Part shown: in pieces, positions 38,471 through 45,728 of the stretch | Layout: every line of letters starts with the position of its first letter | Position numbering within the stretch: the stretch's first letter is position 1 | Source: Trujillonella endophytica | GTDB taxonomy: Bacteria; Actinomycetota; Actinomycetes; Mycobacteriales; Geodermatophilaceae | NCBI RefSeq assembly: GCF_019799905.1 | Contig: NZ_JABGCI010000017.1 | Coordinates: 1 to 49,325 of the forward strand | DNA: 49,325 bases | Direction: 5' to 3' | Program-made: the position numbers and the translations under genes | The notes under the pieces: generated by a model | Seen by the model: only the letters and a program-made list of their open reading frames with translations | The model's database searches: none | Told to the model about the DNA's origin: nothing

Positions 38471-39915
38471 CCGCGCCCTCGACCGGGCCCACGGCGGCCC
38501 GCCTGACCCCCGGCGAGCTGCGCGAGCTGTTCCTCTTCGAGCACCTGGACGACGAGCAGCTGGCCTGGGTGTCGGCCAACGGCGACGTCGTCGACTGCCC
38601 CGCCGGCACCGACGTGTCGGTCGAGGGCGAGCCCGCCGAGTGCTTCTTCGTCCTGCTGGACGGGACGATGACGATGGGGCGGCTGGTCGGGGGCAGCGAG
38701 GTCGAGACCGTGCGGACGGACTCGCGCGGGGTCTACTCCGGCGCGGTCCAGTTCTACGCGGGCGACCGGATCACCCAGGTGTACCCGGGGACCGTCCGTG
38801 CGGTCACCGACTGCCGGTTCCTGGCGCTGCCCGCCGGGCCGTTCGCCCAGGTCTTCCGGCAGTGGTACCCGATGGCGGTGCACCTGCTGGAGGGCATGTT
38901 CGTCGGCCAGCGCAACGCCGCCGAGCTGGTCGGGCAGCGGGAGCGGCTGCTGGCGCTGGGCAAGCTGACCGCGGGCCTGACCCACGAGCTGAACAACCCG
39001 GCCGCGGCCGCCGCCCGGGCCACCGCGGCGCTGCGCGAGCGGATGGCCGGCATGCGGCTCAAGCTCGCGAAGCTCTCCGACGGCCGCATCCCCGGCGAGA
39101 TGCTCGGCGCGCTCACCACCCTGCAGGAGGACTTCCTCGCGCGGATCGGCCCGGCCGCCGAGCTCGGGGCGGTCGAGCGCTCGGACCTCGAGGACGAGCT
39201 CGGCGACTGGCTGGAGGAGCGCGACGTCGAGCGGGCGTGGGACCTCGCCGGCGTGTTCGTGGCCGCCGGGCTGGGGACCGACGACCTCGAGCGGGTCGCC
39301 GACGCGGTGACGCCGTCCTTCCTGCCGGCGGCGCTGCAGTGGCTGGCCTACACCGTCGAGACCGAGACGCTGGTCGCCGAGATCGGGGAGAGCACCGCGC
39401 GGATCTCGGCGCTGGTCGACGCGGCCAAGCAGTACTCGCAGATGGACCGGACCCCGCACCAGGCCGCGGACCTGCACGTCGGCCTGGACGCCACGCTGAC
39501 GATGATGAGCGGCAAGATCGCTCCCGGGGTCACGGTGGTCGAGGACTACGACCGCTCGCTGCCCCGGGTGCCGGCCTACGCCGGGGAGCTCAACCAGGTG
39601 TGGACCAACCTCGTGCACAACGCGCTCGACGCGATGCAGGGCTCGGGGACGCTCACCCTGCGGACGGCGCGGGACGGCGACTCCGCGCTGGTGGAGGTCG
39701 CCGACACCGGTCCGGGCATCCCCGAGGAGCTGCGCCGCCGGGTGTTCGAGCCGTTCTTCACCACCAAGCCGGTCGGCCAGGGCACCGGCCTGGGGCTGGA
39801 CGTCTCGTGGCGGATCGTGGTCAACCGGCACGGCGGCGACCTGCGGGTGCAGTCCCGGCCGGGCGACACCCGGTTCCAGGTGCGGCTGCCGCTGGAGGAG
39901 CCGGCGTCCCGGTGA
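38467..39915 (+). CDS. Histidine kinase with N-terminal cyclic-nucleotide-binding-like domain
   Basis: A 482-residue soluble sensor kinase. Residues about 20-140 form a CRP/cNMP-binding-like beta-roll (LFLFEHLDDEQLAWVSANG, ECFFVLLDGTMTMGRLVGG, GAVQFYAGD). The H-box is LTAGLTHELNNPAAAA with His173. A long helical insert follows. The ATPase domain has the N-box NQVWTNLVHNALDAM, the G1 box DTGPGI and the G2 box GTGLGLDV. No membrane segment is present, so it senses an intracellular signal. The GTG start overlaps the stop of the receiver/reductase fusion (GTGA), making that protein its obvious phosphorylation partner. The typical phosphate-cassette Arg/Glu-Ser motif of cAMP binders is not clear, so the ligand is open. 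Confidence 0.9.
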   Translation: MTAPSTGPTAARLTPGELRELFLFEHLDDEQLAWVSANGDVVDCPAGTDVSVEGEPAECFFVLLDGTMTMGRLVGGSEVETVRTDSRGVYSGAVQFYAGDRITQVYPGTVRAVTDCRFLALPAGPFAQVFRQWYPMAVHLLEGMFVGQRNAAELVGQRERLLALGKLTAGLTHELNNPAAAAARATAALRERMAGMRLKLAKLSDGRIPGEMLGALTTLQEDFLARIGPAAELGAVERSDLEDELGDWLEERDVERAWDLAGVFVAAGLGTDDLERVADAVTPSFLPAALQWLAYTVETETLVAEIGESTARISALVDAAKQYSQMDRTPHQAADLHVGLDATLTMMSGKIAPGVTVVEDYDRSLPRVPAYAGELNQVWTNLVHNALDAMQGSGTLTLRTARDGDSALVEVADTGPGIPEELRRRVFEPFFTTKPVGQGTGLGLDVSWRIVVNRHGGDLRVQSRPGDTRFQVRLPLEEPASR

Positions 39916-40373
39916 GCGTCCGGCTGAGCCCGCTCGACCCGGCAGGCGACGCGGGGGTCGCGGTGCAGCTGCTCCGGCTGCAGCGCGAGGCCTACGCCGT
40001 CGAGGCGGCGCTGATCGGCGACCACCGCATCCCACCGCTGCGCGAGGACCTCACCGCGCTGCGGGCCGCGCCGCTGCGCTGGACGGGGGCGCTGCTCGAC
40101 GACCGGCTGGCAGGGGCGGTGGCGTGGACCGACGAGGGGGACCTCGTCGACGTCCACCGGCTGGTCGTGGCGACGTCGGCGGCACGCCGGGGGCTCGGAT
40201 CGGCGCTGGTGCGGTCGGTGCTCTCGGCCGCCGGGGAACGGCCGACCCTCGTCGCCACCGGGCGGGACAACGCCCCGGCCCGGGCGCTCTACCGGCGACT
40301 GGGCTTCGTGCGCACCCGCGACCGCGAGGTGCTGCCCGGGCTCTGGGTGACCGGGTACCGGCACGACCCGTGA
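39912..40373 (+). CDS. GNAT-family N-acetyltransferase
   Basis: A 153-residue single-domain acetyltransferase. The acetyl-CoA site is LVVATSAARRGLGSALVRSVL, and the C-terminal motif is VATGRDNAPARALYRRLGFVRTRDREV. The substrate (protein lysine, peptide or small amine) cannot be told. The GTG start overlaps the histidine kinase stop (GTGA), so this is the third gene of a translationally coupled signalling operon. This suggests it acts on, or is regulated with, the kinase and reductase-like proteins. Confidence 0.88.
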   Translation: MSVRLSPLDPAGDAGVAVQLLRLQREAYAVEAALIGDHRIPPLREDLTALRAAPLRWTGALLDDRLAGAVAWTDEGDLVDVHRLVVATSAARRGLGSALVRSVLSAAGERPTLVATGRDNAPARALYRRLGFVRTRDREVLPGLWVTGYRHDP

Positions 40374-40475
40374 ACGCGCTCCGGCTCCGGCGCGGCGACT
40401 GTCCTCGGGCGGCGGCGGGTAGGCCCGGTCGGCAGCGACGGAGACGACGTCGTCCCGTGACCGTCTGGGGGACAC

Positions 40476-41060
40476 ATGACCGACACCGACAACCACTGGG
40501 TCGCGCAGGCCGTGCACGACCTCGGGTCCGCACTCTGGCTCGGGGGGACGGTGATGGGCATCGCCGGGGTCAACAAGTCCGGCAGCGACCTGACGCAGGG
40601 CATCGACCGGGTCCGGGTGGCGAGCTCGGCGTGGAGCCGGTTCCAGCCGGTCCAGTTCGCCGGGATCGGGGCGACGCTCCTGGCCGGCCTGCGGCTGACG
40701 CAGGTCGGCGGGCGGCGGCTGGCCCTGCAGGAGGGTTTCGCCACCGTCGGCGCGCTCAAGGCGGGACTCGCGGTCGCCGGCGCGGGGGCCAGCGCCTACG
40801 CGGCCTACAGCGGCAGCCGGATCGGGGCGCTGGCCGAGGAGGCCGAACGCGCGGGGACGCCGCTCGAGGTGAAGGACGCGACCCTGCCGACCGCGGGCAC
40901 CCCGGCCGAGATCCAGAAGTGGCAGCGACGGCAGCGGATCACCCAGTTCGCCGTCCCCGCGCTCGCCGGGGCCAACGTCGTCTGCAACTCGTGGCTGGTG
41001 CAGTCCTACCGCGCGGGCTCGACCGCCAAGGGCGTCCTGCGCCGCATCCTGCCCGGCTGA
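40476..41060 (+). CDS. Membrane protein of unknown function (about four helices)
   Basis: A 194-residue protein with hydrophobic segments around residues 13-32, 56-76, 88-112 and 155-175, and an acidic loop (LAEEAERAGTPLEVKDATLPTAGTPAEIQKWQRRQR) between the third and fourth. I do not recognise a named family. Similar small actinobacterial proteins are annotated only as hypothetical or DUF membrane proteins. ATG 40476 follows CTGGGGGAC. It lies 102 bp after the GNAT gene and has its own terminator, so it is probably a separate unit. Confidence 0.75.
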   Translation: MTDTDNHWVAQAVHDLGSALWLGGTVMGIAGVNKSGSDLTQGIDRVRVASSAWSRFQPVQFAGIGATLLAGLRLTQVGGRRLALQEGFATVGALKAGLAVAGAGASAYAAYSGSRIGALAEEAERAGTPLEVKDATLPTAGTPAEIQKWQRRQRITQFAVPALAGANVVCNSWLVQSYRAGSTAKGVLRRILPG

Positions 41061-41066
41061 TCCGGC

Positions 41067-41097
41067 CGGCGGCCTCCCTCCGAGGGGGAGGCCGCCG
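41067..41097 (+). terminator. 12-bp GC-rich hairpin after the membrane-protein gene
   Basis: CGGCGGCCTCCC (41067-41078) pairs perfectly with GGGAGGCCGCCG (41086-41097) around a 7-nt loop, just after the stop at 41060. It separates that gene from the TetR gene at 41144. Confidence 0.75.
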
Positions 41098-41143
41098 CGC
41101 CGTCCGTGGGGACGACGGGCGGGACTGTGCTGGACTGGACGGC

Positions 41144-41767
41144 GTGAGCACCGCCGAGTCCGACGAGGGCCGCCCGGCCGCGGGCGCCGGCACCGATCCG
41201 GAGACCCGCGACCGGATCCTGCAGGCCGGCATGCGGTGCACCGCGCAGTACGGCCGCGCGAAGACCACGCTGCAGGACGTCGCCCTCGCCGCGGGCGTGT
41301 CCCGGGCGACGATCTACCGCTACTTCGCCGACCGCGGCGCGCTGTTCACCGGCATCCGCGAGTACGAGCACGAGCGCGATCTCGCGGAGTTCGAGCGGCT
41401 GGTGGCCGGTGCCCGGTCGCTGACCGACGCCGTCGCCGCCCTGGGGGAGGTGCTGGCCGGGACGTCGGCGCGCTACCGGGTCGGCGCCCACGTGGCCGCC
41501 GGCGACGAGAGCCTGGCCACCTACATGGCGCTGCGCTCGGGCCGGGAGCGGGAGCGCGCCGCCGGGATGATCCGCCCGCACGTCGCTCGGGCCGCGGCGG
41601 CGGGGGAGCTCCGGCCGGGAGTCTCGGCCGCGGAGGCCGAGGAGTGGATCGCGCTGGCCGTCGTGCGGGCCACCTCGCTGGCCCCCATGCGGTCGGTCGA
41701 CGTCGACGACCCGGCGGCGGTCGGCCGGTGGCTGGCCCGGATGACCTGCGCGGGCATCTGCTCCTGA
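41144..41767 (+). CDS. TetR/AcrR-family regulator
   Basis: A 207-residue regulator. The N-terminal DNA-binding domain reads TRDRILQAGMRCTAQYGRAKTTLQDVALAAGVSRATIYRYFADRGALFTGI, with the recognition helix VSRATIYRYF. The C-terminal ligand domain is divergent. No neighbouring operon is an evident target: upstream is a terminated membrane-protein gene, downstream the convergent arsenate reductase. GTG 41144 has only a weak ribosome-binding site. Confidence 0.88.
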   Translation: MSTAESDEGRPAAGAGTDPETRDRILQAGMRCTAQYGRAKTTLQDVALAAGVSRATIYRYFADRGALFTGIREYEHERDLAEFERLVAGARSLTDAVAALGEVLAGTSARYRVGAHVAAGDESLATYMALRSGRERERAAGMIRPHVARAAAAGELRPGVSAAEAEEWIALAVVRATSLAPMRSVDVDDPAAVGRWLARMTCAGICS

Positions 41768-41792
41768 GGGGTGCTCGGCGCCGGCTTCCGGC

Positions 41793-42206
41793 TCAGGCCC
41801 GGACCGGGACGCCGAGCTCGGTGAGCAGGCCGCGGATGCGGCCCTCGATCTCGTCGCGGATGGGGCGCACCGCCTCGACCCCCTGGCCGGCCGGGTCGTC
41901 CAGCGCCCAGTCCAGGTAGCGCTTGCCGGGGAAGATCGGGCAGGCGTCGCCGCAGCCCATGGTGATGACGACGTCGGAGGCCTCGACCGCCTCGGTGGTG
42001 AGCACCTTCGGGGTCTGGTCGGTGATGTCGACGCCGACCTCGGCCATGGCCTGCACGGCGGCGGGGTTGACCTGGTCGGCCGGCACGGACCCGGCCGAGC
42101 GGACCTCGACGGCGTCCCCGGCCAGCGTCCGGAGCCAGCCGGCGGCCATCTGGGAGCGGCCGGCGTTGTGCACGCAGACGAACAGCACGCTGGGCTTGTC
42201 GGACAC
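41793..42206 (-). CDS. arsC: Arsenate reductase, LMW-phosphatase type
   Basis: A 137-residue enzyme. The phosphatase-like P-loop CVHNAGRS (CX5R) is at the N-terminus. VRSAGSVPADQVNPAAVQAMAEVG and DVVITMGCGDACPIFPGKRYLDWALDDPAG, with the resolving-cysteine region, follow. It reduces arsenate to arsenite, with mycothiol/mycoredoxin or thioredoxin as electron donor in actinobacteria. GTG 42206 has GGAGGAGAA upstream. It is the last gene of the ars operon, 35 bp after the second reductase gene. Having two paralogues in one operon suggests different reductant partners. Confidence 0.92.
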   Translation of the reverse strand: MSDKPSVLFVCVHNAGRSQMAAGWLRTLAGDAVEVRSAGSVPADQVNPAAVQAMAEVGVDITDQTPKVLTTEAVEASDVVITMGCGDACPIFPGKRYLDWALDDPAGQGVEAVRPIRDEIEGRIRGLLTELGVPVRA

Positions 42207-42241
42207 GGTGGGTTCTCCTCCAGGACGATGGGCCGGCGCGG

Positions 42242-42901
42242 TCACTGCGGAGCGACGGCGGGGTGGAGCTCGGCGAGCAGGGTGCGGACGCGGGCCTCGA
42301 TGTCCCCGCGGATGGCCCGGACCTCGCCCGCGGAGAGACCGGCGGGGTCGCGGACCTGCCAGTCGAGGTAGCGCTTGCCGGGGTAGACGGGGCACGCGTC
42401 GCCGCAACCCATCGTGACCACCACGTCCGCGGCGCGGACGACGTCGTCGGTGAGCGGCTTGGGGAACTCGCCGCCCAGGTCGATGCCGACCTCCGCCATC
42501 GCCTCGACGACGGCGTCGTCGATGCTCGCGGTCGGCTGCGAGCCGGCCGAGCGGACGTGCACCAGGTCGCCCCCGTGGTGGGCCATGAGCGCGGCCGCCA
42601 TCTGCGAGCGTCCCGCGTTGTGGACGCACACGAAGAGGATCTCGCAGGTGTCGTCCTGGATGGCGCCCTTGGCCTGTGCCAGCGCGGTGAGGCGCTCGCT
42701 CGCGAAGCGCTCGGTCAGCACCGGGAGGTGGGTCGTGACCTTCGCCGTCCGGGCGAGGGCCGTGTAGGACTCGAAGACGTAGCGGTCGATGGTCTCGCGG
42801 GTGAAGACCCCGGTGAAGCGCGTCGCCAGCTGGTCGGCGTAGCGGTGCAGGGTGGCCTCGGGAGTGAGCAGCCCGTAGACGGGCTCGTCGTGGGCGCTCA
42901 T
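42242..42901 (-). CDS. arsC: Arsenate reductase with N-terminal three-helix domain
   Basis: A 219-residue protein. Residues 1-80 form a helical domain (LHRYADQLATRFTGVFTRETIDRYVFESYTAL) found in front of some actinobacterial arsenate reductases. The catalytic LMW-phosphatase-like domain follows with CVHNAGRSQMAAAL, VRSAGSQPTASIDD, and VVTMGCGDACPVYPGKRYLDWQVRDPAG. It is a diverged paralogue of the 41793-42206 product. The ATG overlaps the acr3 stop (ATGA). The helical extension resembles that of Corynebacterium glutamicum ArsC1', reported as thioredoxin-linked; applying that here is inference. Confidence 0.9.
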   Translation of the reverse strand: MSAHDEPVYGLLTPEATLHRYADQLATRFTGVFTRETIDRYVFESYTALARTAKVTTHLPVLTERFASERLTALAQAKGAIQDDTCEILFVCVHNAGRSQMAAALMAHHGGDLVHVRSAGSQPTASIDDAVVEAMAEVGIDLGGEFPKPLTDDVVRAADVVVTMGCGDACPVYPGKRYLDWQVRDPAGLSAGEVRAIRGDIEARVRTLLAELHPAVAPQ

Positions 42902-44016
42902 CGGGCGCTCCTCACGGGGTCGGGGACGGTGGGGTCGCCGGGGAAGAACCGGCGGGCGGCCCAGAGGGCGACGTAGACGAGCCCGACCAGGACGGGCACC
43001 TCGATCAGCGGGCCGACGACGCCGGCGAGCGCCTGGCCGCTGGTGACGCCGAAGGTGCCGATGGCCACCGCGATGGCGAGCTCGAAGTTGTTTCCGGCGG
43101 CGGTGAACGCCAGCGTCGTCGTCTTCGCGTAGCCCAGGCCCAGCCGCATCCCCAGCAGGAACGAACCGCCGAACATGAGGGCGAAGTAGGCCAGCAGCGG
43201 CAGGGCGATCCGGGCGACGTCCCAGGGGTTGGAGGTGATCGCGTCGCCCTGCAGGGCGAAGAGCATGACGATCGTGAACAGCAGCCCGTAGAGCGCGATC
43301 GGCCCGATCTTCGGCAGGAACCGGCTCTCGTACCAGTCCCGGCCCCTCGCGCGCTCGCCCAGGGTGCGGGTGAGGAACCCGGCCACCAGCGGGATGCCGA
43401 GGAACACCAGGACGCTGAGCAGGATCGCCCAGACGCTGAACTCCGCCGACGTCGTCTCCAGCCCGAGCCAGCCGGGCAGCACCTGCAGGTAGAACCAGCC
43501 GAGCGCGGCGAACGCGAAGATCTGGAAGACGGAGTTGATCGCGACGAGCACGGCGGCGGCCTCGCGGTCGCCGCAGGAGAGGTCGTTCCAGATCAGCACC
43601 ATCGCGATGCAGCGGGCCAGGCCGACGATGACCAGGCCGGTGCGGTACTCGGGCAGGTCGGGCAGCAGCAGCCAGGCCAGCGCGAACATCAGCGCCGGGC
43701 CGACGAGCCAGTTGAGCACCAGGCTCGCGGCGAGCAGCTTCCGGTCGCCGGTGACGCGGTCCAGCTCGGAGTACCGGACCTTGGCCAGCACCGGGTACAT
43801 CATCAGCAGCAGGCCGATCGCGATCGGCAGGCTCACGTCGCCGACGCGGACGGCGTCCAGGGCGTCGTCCAGCCCGGGGACGAGGCGGCCCAGGAGCAGC
43901 CCGACGGCCATCGCGGCGACGATCCACACCGGCAGGAACCGGTCGAGGGTGGACAGCCGCTGCAGGACCGGGGCGTCCACGCCGCCGCGGGCGGTCTCGC
44001 CGACCATGTCGCTCAC
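42898..44016 (-). CDS. acr3: Arsenite efflux transporter of the ACR3 family
   Basis: A 372-residue permease with ten predicted membrane helices. ACR3 signatures include PIAIGLLLMMYPVLAKVRY, NWLVGPALMFALAWLLL, the conserved Cys in GLARCIAMVLIWNDLSCGD, INSVFQIFAFAALGWFY and the late AFTAAGNNFELAIAVAIGTFG. It exports arsenite (and sometimes antimonite) across the plasma membrane. The GTG 44016 start overlaps the arsR stop (GTGA), and its own stop overlaps the following arsC start, so the operon is tightly coupled. Confidence 0.95.
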   Translation of the reverse strand: MSDMVGETARGGVDAPVLQRLSTLDRFLPVWIVAAMAVGLLLGRLVPGLDDALDAVRVGDVSLPIAIGLLLMMYPVLAKVRYSELDRVTGDRKLLAASLVLNWLVGPALMFALAWLLLPDLPEYRTGLVIVGLARCIAMVLIWNDLSCGDREAAAVLVAINSVFQIFAFAALGWFYLQVLPGWLGLETTSAEFSVWAILLSVLVFLGIPLVAGFLTRTLGERARGRDWYESRFLPKIGPIALYGLLFTIVMLFALQGDAITSNPWDVARIALPLLAYFALMFGGSFLLGMRLGLGYAKTTTLAFTAAGNNFELAIAVAIGTFGVTSGQALAGVVGPLIEVPVLVGLVYVALWAARRFFPGDPTVPDPVRSAR

Positions 44017-44381
44017 GCGCGCACCCCGGCCAGGGCGGGGGAGCTGAAGACGTCGGCCACGGCGGCCAGCGCCTCGGGGCGGACCCGGTAGTAGGCCCAC
44101 ACGCCGCGCTTCTCCCGCTCGAGCACGCCGGCGGTCTGGAGCACCTTGAGGTGGTGGCTGACCGTGGCCTGGGTCAGCTCGAAGGCCTCGTTGAGGTCGC
44201 AGACGCAGGCCTCACCGGTCCCGGTCGAGGCGATGAGGCTGACCAGGCGCAGCCGGACCGGGTCGGCGAGGGCCTTGAGCAGCGCGGCCACCTCGGCGGC
44301 GCGCGCGGTGCTCATCGCGGTGCCGTCCACCGGGGGGCAGCAGGCGGGGGTGTCGTCCATGGGTGTCCTGACGTCGTCCAT
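44013..44381 (-). CDS. arsR: ArsR-family arsenic-responsive repressor
   Basis: A 122-residue regulator. The wHTH core is AAEVAALLKALADPVRLRLVSLIAS, then ACVCDLNEAFELTQATVSHHLKVLQTAGVLEREKRGVWAYYRV. The Cys pair in ACVCDL near the recognition helix and the N-terminal ACCPP are candidate As(III) thiols. Two starts are possible: ATG 44381, which lies in the operator and would be leaderless, and ATG 44360 with AGGA upstream. The longer form is given. It is the first gene of the ars operon and should repress it until arsenite binds. Confidence 0.92.
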   Translation of the reverse strand: MDDVRTPMDDTPACCPPVDGTAMSTARAAEVAALLKALADPVRLRLVSLIASTGTGEACVCDLNEAFELTQATVSHHLKVLQTAGVLEREKRGVWAYYRVRPEALAAVADVFSSPALAGVRA

Positions 44382-44411
44382 CGACAGGCATCGTATCGAC
44401 GCATGTCGATG
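44379..44411 (-). promoter_or_regulatory. ars operator/promoter
   Basis: CATCGACA (44379-44386) and TGTCGATG (44404-44411) are perfect inverted arms. Inner arms GCATCG/CGACGC continue the symmetry with one mismatch about the centre 44395. The minus-strand -10 TACGAT (44395-44390) sits in the middle, so bound ArsR would block RNA polymerase. No good -35 is visible. The predicted start falls within a few bases of ATG 44381. Confidence 0.65.
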
Positions 44412-44450
44412 TCCCGGGTGGCGGGGGGATGAACACCCGGTGCTCGCCGG

Positions 44451-45641
44451 TCAGGCGCCGGTCTGCACGGTCAGCCGGACGCCGTCGGCCAGCCGGTAGG
44501 GAGCGGTGGCGACCAGGGCGCCGACGACCCGGCGCAGCCGCGACACCTCCGCCCGGACCGTCACCACGTGGTCGGCGTCGCCGAAGAGGGCGGCGGACAG
44601 CTGCCCGGCCGAGAGCCCGGCCGGGCCCGCGGCGGCCAGCAGGCCGAGCAGGTCGGCGTGGCGGGGGGAGAGCGCGGCCCGCCACGGCTCGCCGTCCGCG
44701 CGGACCTGCAGCACCGGCGGACCGGTGCGGTCCAGCGTCGCCTCGATCGTCCGGCCGGTGTCGCGCGGGCGGACCAGCCACCCCTCGCCGACCCGCTCCG
44801 GCGTGCAGAGTCCCAGCCCCGGGACGGCGAGGGCGCGACCGGCGCGCGGCACCTCGACCCGGTCGCGGACGGCGACGCCCACGTGGGAGGCCACCCAGCC
44901 GTGCTCGTCCACCAGCAGCAGTGGCCCGCGTACCGAGGCCAGGACCGTCTCCGCCGAGCGCCGCAGCCGCTCCAGCCGCTGCTCGTGGTGGCGCCACAGC
45001 TGGGCCTCGGCCAGCCGTACCGCCGTCTCGACCAGCGCGGTCAGGGCCGGGTGCAGGGTCAGCGCCGGGCCGCTGACGTCGACGATGCCGAGCAGGTCGC
45101 CGGTGCGCGGGTCGTGCACGGGGAACGCGGTGCAGTACCAGGGGTGCTGGGCCTGCTCGAAGTGCTCGGCGCTGAAGAGCTGCACCGGGGCGCCCTCGGC
45201 CAGTGCCGTGCCGATGGCGTTGGTGCCCACCGCGGTCTCGGTCCAGCGGGCGCCCTCGCTGAAGCCGAGGTCGTCGGCCCGCAGGCGGACGCGGGCCGCG
45301 CCCTCCCGCCACAGGACCACGCCGTCGGCGTCGGTGACGACGAGGAGGAACCGGGACGCGTCGGCGACGCCGCCCAGCAACTGGCGCAGCTCCCCGATGA
45401 CGGACTCCAGCGGGGACTCGCGTCGACGGCGCTCCAGCTCGGCCACCGGCAGCGGGTCCCGGGCGTTGGGTGCGGAGGGGTCCAGGCCGGTGCCGAGCAC
45501 CCGCTGCCACGACCGCGCCACCACCGCTCGCGGCCGCATCGGCGGCCGGCCGCCCCCGAGCACCGCGTCGTGCACGCGCCGCAGGGCGCGGGCGTGGGAC
45601 GGGAGGTCGGTGCCCGGTGCGATCGCGCCGAAGTCGCCCAC
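44451..45641 (-). CDS. GAF-domain transcriptional regulator (AcoR-like, without AAA domain)
   Basis: A protein of about 396 residues. The N-terminal region resembles AcoR-type activators (VVARSWQRVLGTGLDPSAPNARDPLPVAELERRR). The GAF domain has FLLVVTDADGVVLWREG, WTETAVGTNAIGTAL and FPVHDPRTGDLLGIVDVSGP. A PAS-like stretch (LLLVDEHGWVASHVGVAV) precedes a C-terminal wHTH-type DNA-binding region (LSPRHADLLGLLAAAGPAGLSAGQLSAALFGDADHVVTVRAEVSRLRRVVGAL). There is no sigma-54 AAA domain. GTG 45641 is chosen because GGAGGG is 6 nt away, whereas ATG 45647 abuts it. It is divergent from the monooxygenase at 45729, which it very likely controls. Confidence 0.85.
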   Translation of the reverse strand: MGDFGAIAPGTDLPSHARALRRVHDAVLGGGRPPMRPRAVVARSWQRVLGTGLDPSAPNARDPLPVAELERRRRESPLESVIGELRQLLGGVADASRFLLVVTDADGVVLWREGAARVRLRADDLGFSEGARWTETAVGTNAIGTALAEGAPVQLFSAEHFEQAQHPWYCTAFPVHDPRTGDLLGIVDVSGPALTLHPALTALVETAVRLAEAQLWRHHEQRLERLRRSAETVLASVRGPLLLVDEHGWVASHVGVAVRDRVEVPRAGRALAVPGLGLCTPERVGEGWLVRPRDTGRTIEATLDRTGPPVLQVRADGEPWRAALSPRHADLLGLLAAAGPAGLSAGQLSAALFGDADHVVTVRAEVSRLRRVVGALVATAPYRLADGVRLTVQTGA

Positions 45642-45728
45642 CGGCATCCCTCCTGCAATCCGGTGCAACGCTCCCGCGCCGCGTCGCGGGACGGTGTGCT
45701 GCGCGTCACAGCCTAGTGAGGAGAACGC

